Positions 59,339-64,000 of a stretch of DNA of 64,000 nt are shown piece after piece. A program made the position numbers and the translations under genes. Position 1 is the stretch's first letter. The number at the start of each line of letters is the position of its first letter. Origin of the DNA: Asterella californica (Eukaryota > Streptophyta > Marchantiopsida > Marchantiales > Aytoniaceae); assembly GCA_036924285.1 (NCBI GenBank), contig JAYKYS010000018.1, positions 6,820,001 to 6,884,000 of the forward strand. The letters run 5' to 3'. The notes under the pieces are model-generated. The model did no database searches. It was not told the DNA's origin and saw only the letters and a list, made by a program, of their open reading frames with translations.

Positions 59339-60274
59339 TTACTTCTCAACCGATTTTGGTCCGCTTGTAGACCTCTTCTCTTCTAATCTTGTGAGCTTGA
59401 TCTGCAAGATCTCCTCAAAGTTTGAATCATCCTTCTTCGGAGATACTACATGTGCTTGGACAACTAGAATAGCTGGAGCAACTGGTACTACTTGTCTAAC
59501 AACAGGAACCACTGGTCGGACTACAGGAACATGTGTTACAGCAGTCGGTGTTACTAACAGGAACTTTCTCTCGTCTTCGCTCTCTCTTGGTAAGCAGACC
59601 AATAACTTCCTCAACCTTCTTCCAACTACTGGTCAAGCCATCGTCTTCCTCCAGAAGTATCTCTAGCTTCTCTTCCAGCTTCTCATCTGCAGCCCAAAGA
59701 AATAACTCTGTCTTGTTAGACTGCAACGTCAACTTCTCCATCCTAGTCAGTCGTGAAAACTACTTCTCAAACTCCCTGAGCAACTCTGTAGCTTGTAAAC
59801 ATTTCCTCGGTTGCTCAACCCACTCCAAGAATGACTTCTTGGTGACCCGATCAGAGTCCTCCAAGAAGTACTCATCCATTAAAGCACGAGCAAACGTCTC
59901 CCAATCCTTGTTAAAATGCTTCGTTAGCATTTTGACATGATCTCTAATCTCTGGAGCTGCTACCAACTCAAACATCTCAAACATCTCATCTTTTGAGACC
60001 CGGTTCAGCTCCATCTCCTTCACATAATGTCTCAGAGATCTTGAGACATCTCTCTCATCGAACTGGTCAATCTTGCTGACCATCGCTTGAAGCGCCTTGG
60101 TTGCCAAAGCTTCCTTCCGTTCATCGGACTGTTGGTGCCGCAAGAACATCGTGAAGCTTGAAACATCGATGCAATCGCCGGATCCAACTGCACCTTTGGC
60201 AATCCACCCGAACCACTAGCTCTATTCCCATCACCGTTCTCGTCTCCGCTCATGACTGTCAATCTCTTCTTCAA
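59339..60274 (-). pseudogene. Element C gag
   Basis: Minus strand, homologous throughout to element A gag. It starts MSGDENGDGNRASGSGG. Capsid-type segments are ALATKALQAMVSKIDQFDER, FLEWVEQPRKCLQATELLRE and NKTELFLWAADEKLEEKLEI. The zinc knuckle just downstream (about 59330-59290) reads C-I-stop-C-D-G-T-D-H-A-R-R-D-Y, with the last Cys changed to Tyr. Frames are broken near 60160 and 59760. Confidence 0.82.
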
Positions 60275-60306
60275 GATTCAAACATAAAAGAAATCTCCAC
60301 CCCAGA

Positions 60307-60326
60307 CCTTCACGTCAAGTTCACCA
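60307..60326 (-). other. Primer-binding site of element C
   Basis: TGGTGAACTTGACGTGAAGG on the minus strand, four bases inside the LTR end. Close to the primer sites of A and E. Confidence 0.75.
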
Positions 60327-60330
60327 TCGT

Positions 60331-62325
60331 TGTCGTGTCAGATATTGCGTGAAGGATGTCCAAGAAAACGTGAGGTTCCTGGTTGTTATGTGTACTGAAC
60401 TGAGACAAGACAGAGAGAAACAACCACGAAAACGAATGTTGTAATATATACCAACACCAAATGTATGTACATTGCCGGTTCTTTCTTCCTAAGAACACAA
60501 AACTGAGCAACAGACCAGATCGGTCTGTAATATGCTTCAAAGTCCTTAAAACGAACCCTTGGATCTCAACCATGACCCAAAACCACCGAAGTGTAGCTCA
60601 AAGCAAGAGAAACTTCTCTTTGCTAACAAACAGAGCTGCACCAGTATCACATGATTGAAACCCAAGTCCAAATCACATCCATGTACAAGCTCTTAGCCAA
60701 AGCTAACTACCACAAGCTGTATATAGTGAACTAGATCTCGAACGAACTCAAAAAGATAAAATATGTAACAAAGAAACCGAAAAAGGTCTATTTGAGAACT
60801 TTCTTCTTTCGTTAAACAATCTTCAGATGTCGATAAGGTCTTCTTTCCTGACTCTGTCGACTCCCAACAGCCGAGATATCACTAGTTTTCGATCGTAGGT
60901 GACAGAACTTTCAAAAACTCTTTCCTACGGCTTAAAATCGCACACACCGCTCAAACGGATCGCTTGATCTTATATCTGTCTTCTCTGGCAGATAGATCTA
61001 GCTATCATGAACCCAACGAGACTCCAAACAAACTGTTTGGAGTTCTCCTTGAAAACCCACGCAAGAAATTTGGTCACAGGTTGCAAAAAGTTGACGTAAA
61101 TGGACTCCCTATGACTCAAACTCGCTCATCTCATCCAAACCAACAATCCAATCCACGTACAGTCTTCTCCTATGCGTAGATGAAGACTCCCTGGCCACGT
61201 AGGTATCAAGAACAAAGAGCTTGGCTCACCGATCGCGAAGAACAACCCAATTTCAGATCTCAGGTGATGAAAAACTTGATGCAAGCGCTTTTCTACGAGC
61301 CAATTTCACTCAGGATTCCTAAACCGCCTAATGAAACTTGGTATCGTCTTCAATTTCCTGAAGAACTCGTTGTTCTGATCCCGATGGATCCAAGGACAGC
61401 AAGTTTGGACTCCGGAACGGTCCGAACGGTCCAACTCCTCTTCACAGATCACTGAAGCTCCTAAATCCTCTTCCTGCGTCTCAATTTTTTTCAGAACACA
61501 TTCTCCGATCCGTCTCTTCAAGAACCGTCTTAACCCAAACGTAGCCTGCACAGATCTAAACCTAATGACACCTTGCGCGTGTGTATTAGACTTCCTAAAT
61601 CCTCAAACCGTCCATCGACAAATCGCAGAAACAAGCTTACCCCTTAAGCTGCTCCCTTGCGTCAATCTCTGTACGTACAAGGTTTCTTCAATAATGAGAA
61701 AGTAGGCCCTTTGCATCTTTAGTATAGCGCTTGGAGCCACAAATACCCAGTCATCAGAGTAAACTAAGGCCTAGCTTGATTTTTTCTTCTTTCAAGTCGT
61801 GTAACTTCTCCACTAGGCGTCCAAACGAAGTAGACAAGATGCCCATGGAAAGCTGACAAAGAGCTCTACCCATCGATGCGATGAAAGTGAAGATCCGAAG
61901 TCGTGCCAAAAGCCCGTAAGCTGAGGCCTAGCTTGTTTTACCCATCTTTCAAGTCTCGTAACTTCTCCACTAGGCGTCCAAATGAAGTAGACGAAGTGCC
62001 CATGGAAAGCTGATAACGAGCTCTACCCATCAATGTAATGAAAATGAAGGTCCAAAGTTGTGTCAAAAGTCTGTAAGCTGGGGCCTAGCTTGTCTTCCCC
62101 ATCTTTCGAGTCTTGTAACTTCTCCACTAGGCGTCCAAACGAAGTAGACGAAGTGCCTATGGAGTGCTGACAAAGAACTCTATCCATTGATGCGATGAAA
62201 GTGGAGATCCAAAATTGTGCCTAAAGCCCGTAAGCTAAGGCCTAGCTTGCTTTTCCCATGAGTGTTTTTGGAGCGACAAGCATCGAAGTCTGAATTTCAG
62301 ATAGGAGCCGATCCACGACACGACA
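60331..62325 (-). repeat. Element C 5' LTR, intact
   Basis: 1995 bp with terminal inverted TGTCGTGTC...GACACGACA. The outer flank CCGT (62326-62329) repeats 40235-40238. It contains about 3.5 copies of a 157-bp tandem unit. It is the uninterrupted partner of the LTR at 40239-41817 plus 54027-54460. Confidence 0.93.
61705..62270. repeat. 157-bp tandem repeat array inside the C LTR
   Basis: The landmark GAGCTCTACCCAT recurs at about 61861, 62018 and, diverged, 62175. Each copy is preceded by GGCCTAGCTTG and CTCCACTAGGCGTCCAAA. Units are about 157 bp, with roughly 3.5 copies. Similar units are in the left LTR, split by element B. Confidence 0.85.
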
Positions 62326-64000
62326 CCGTTGCATATCTAGTTGCACGAGGATAGGTAACACTGTATCGCTGAGAAACTCCAACGTATGTTCAAACATACG
62401 CAACTCCTTCTCGATACTCGGATCTCGCTGCGCCGAAGTCGTGGCTTCACCCTGTTGTGACAAAGTTTGAAGTTTTTCTCCATGATCTTCTCCTTGTATC
62501 TCGGTCGTCTCCAAATGTACTCTCCTTAAAAGAAACTCTTCTTGGTCCACGTTAGCTCGACTTCCTCTTGGACATGATTCTCCAATAATCTCGACAGAGG
62601 AAGACTTTGCAGGAGTCTGAACCTCTTCGGCTACTTCGTCTGAAGTCTCTATCATGGTCTTCTTCGCCTTCTTCTTGTTGCGCGAAGTCAGTCCTCTTAA
62701 CGGCTCTTCGTCAGTCATCTTCCTCTTCGTCCGAGTGCTAAGTCTCCTCGAAGTCACTTGTGTTATCATCTCCTCCCGCTGAGGAGTCGGCTCCAACTTC
62801 AAATCGTCTTCGAACAAAGTCTTCTGTCCATATCTATCCTCTTCTGCCAGCATTAGCAAGTGCATTCTCCGAGAGAAGACTGCGGCGAAGGCTGCGAAGT
62901 ACATTGTTCTGCCATCGTCAAAAGTACTGTACAGCTTCTGTACATGTTGGTGAAAGATCTTCACCCAGTACGTCTTTCTTCCTGCGAGTACTTGCTCGAT
63001 AAAGTGTATTTGCTAATTAGTCAGATAGGAAGTCCGATACGGTTTGAAGATGGTGTTGAAGACGATGGTGATGTCACGTCTGAAAGAGTCAATGTAGCTA
63101 TGTACTTTAGAGTCATTTGATCCTACTGGCATCGTAGAGAAAAGTTCGATGTACTTCGCCACCTACTCCGAAGATGACTTGCAGGTATTATCGTACATGA
63201 GATCATCGTTCCGTCTTGCATCATCGATGCCAATTGCGAAGCTCTAGTGCGTGAGGGTCCAATTCTACGGTCTATCGCTCAAGTCGTCCGAAGAGTGTCT
63301 TTGACATACGAGGATCTCTGTCACCAGCTCCGAAGATATAACTCCCCAATTCTGCATTAAGAACGCCATGCCCAACTCCTCCAGTTGATCATGATACGGC
63401 TGGAAGTTCGACCACTTCGTCGTGATAGTCTTCAACTTCACCAGCGGCTTCCTCGAAGTCTACATCCCTCTCATCTCTCCAAGCGCTAGAATACGAAGTC
63501 CTTTGCCTCCTGAGTACGAAGTTCTTCGTCACTAGCTCCTGTCGCGCTAACCCTATGAAGTCGGACTTCGCCGAAGATGCTCTTTGTCTATCTCTCGTCG
63601 ATGTTTCGACAAGAGGTACTCCTACCTCCATTGTTCAGCAAGATTCTTACAATAACAAGGATGTTTCCAGCAGGACTACTACCCCCATTGTTCGTATGCT
63701 GACGTCCATCATCTTTTCTCTGCAAGTGATCTCTTATGCATCATGGAAGGATTACCTACAACATGTGGTAATCCTCACCATGGAGAGTTACATGAGATAG
63801 CAGTCAGAAAGAGCATCATCACTAGAGGCTTGGGAGTGGAGAAGACTGTACTTCAGCACTTGGAGTAGAGAGGAGTTGACATCCAGCAGTCATTGCGTAA
63901 AAATATCATTGTTCTGGAGATGGACTTAGAGACATAATGTCAACGTGCGAGGGAGCTGGAACGCTTGATTCTTATAGGATAGAAGCATACAACAACAACA
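62326..64000 (-). mobile_element. Family D copy D2, 5' part (right of the element C insertion)
   Basis: Minus strand, upstream half of the copy at 39420-40238. It reads from a charged N-terminal region (63631-63389), through KPYRTSYLTN-QIHFIEQV and a segment starting KIFHQHVQKLYSTFDDGRTM, into the linker and LEFLSDTVLPILVQLDMQR at the junction. Its order matches D3. Several stops fall in the N-terminal part. The left end of the element was not reached, or is not recognisable, before the window ends. Confidence 0.78.

Overview
The window is nuclear DNA of a land plant. It has multi-exon genes with short GT-AG introns, a trichome-birefringence-like wall acetyltransferase, a plant-type ZIP transporter and dense Ty3/gypsy LTR retrotransposons. 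The mix of compact genes and this style of gypsy gag suggests a bryophyte, perhaps a liverwort, but this is a low-confidence guess from composition and protein style.

The left part (about 1-28 kb) is gene-bearing. It opens with a 357-bp direct repeat (1-357 and 2332-2688). Next come a 14-exon gene for the small subunit of DNA polymerase delta (3359-8192, +) and a 12-exon ZTP29-like ZIP transporter (9166-11868, -), which converge at their 3' ends. A decayed copy of an unrecognised transposon-borne coiled-coil protein, here called family D, lies at about 14.08-15.46 kb (-). A single-exon TBL/PMR5 protein follows (17862-19097, -). After it comes a minus-strand locus at 21168-24597 that encodes a SAM-methyltransferase-like domain followed by a riboflavin kinase domain. 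The riboflavin kinase part has no usable start of its own and is phase-compatible with the upstream exon, so the two may form one fusion gene. A short broken coiled-coil gene fragment lies near 27.6 kb.

The right part (about 28-64 kb) is almost entirely mobile DNA. It starts with a cluster of AT-rich imperfect palindromes (28.25-28.52 kb). An old plus-strand gypsy element E follows (LTR 29155-31317, PBS, reverse transcriptase remnant at 34328-34588), then a nearly intact family D copy (about 35.2-37.3 kb, +) and an LTR fragment.

From 39.4 to 64 kb there is a nest readable to the base. A second family D copy (-) is split by gypsy element C (40239-62325, target duplication CCGT). One LTR of C is split by gypsy element B (41818-54021, duplication AAAGT). 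B in turn carries a truncated element A (43659 to about 46743, +) and a solo LTR related to A (49385-50705, duplication CCGT). Removing each insert with one copy of its duplication closes the host sequence, and two of the junctions recover an open reading frame. Insertion order is therefore D, then C, then B, then A and the solo LTR.

All coordinates and exon boundaries were read by eye. No search, alignment or RNA evidence was available.
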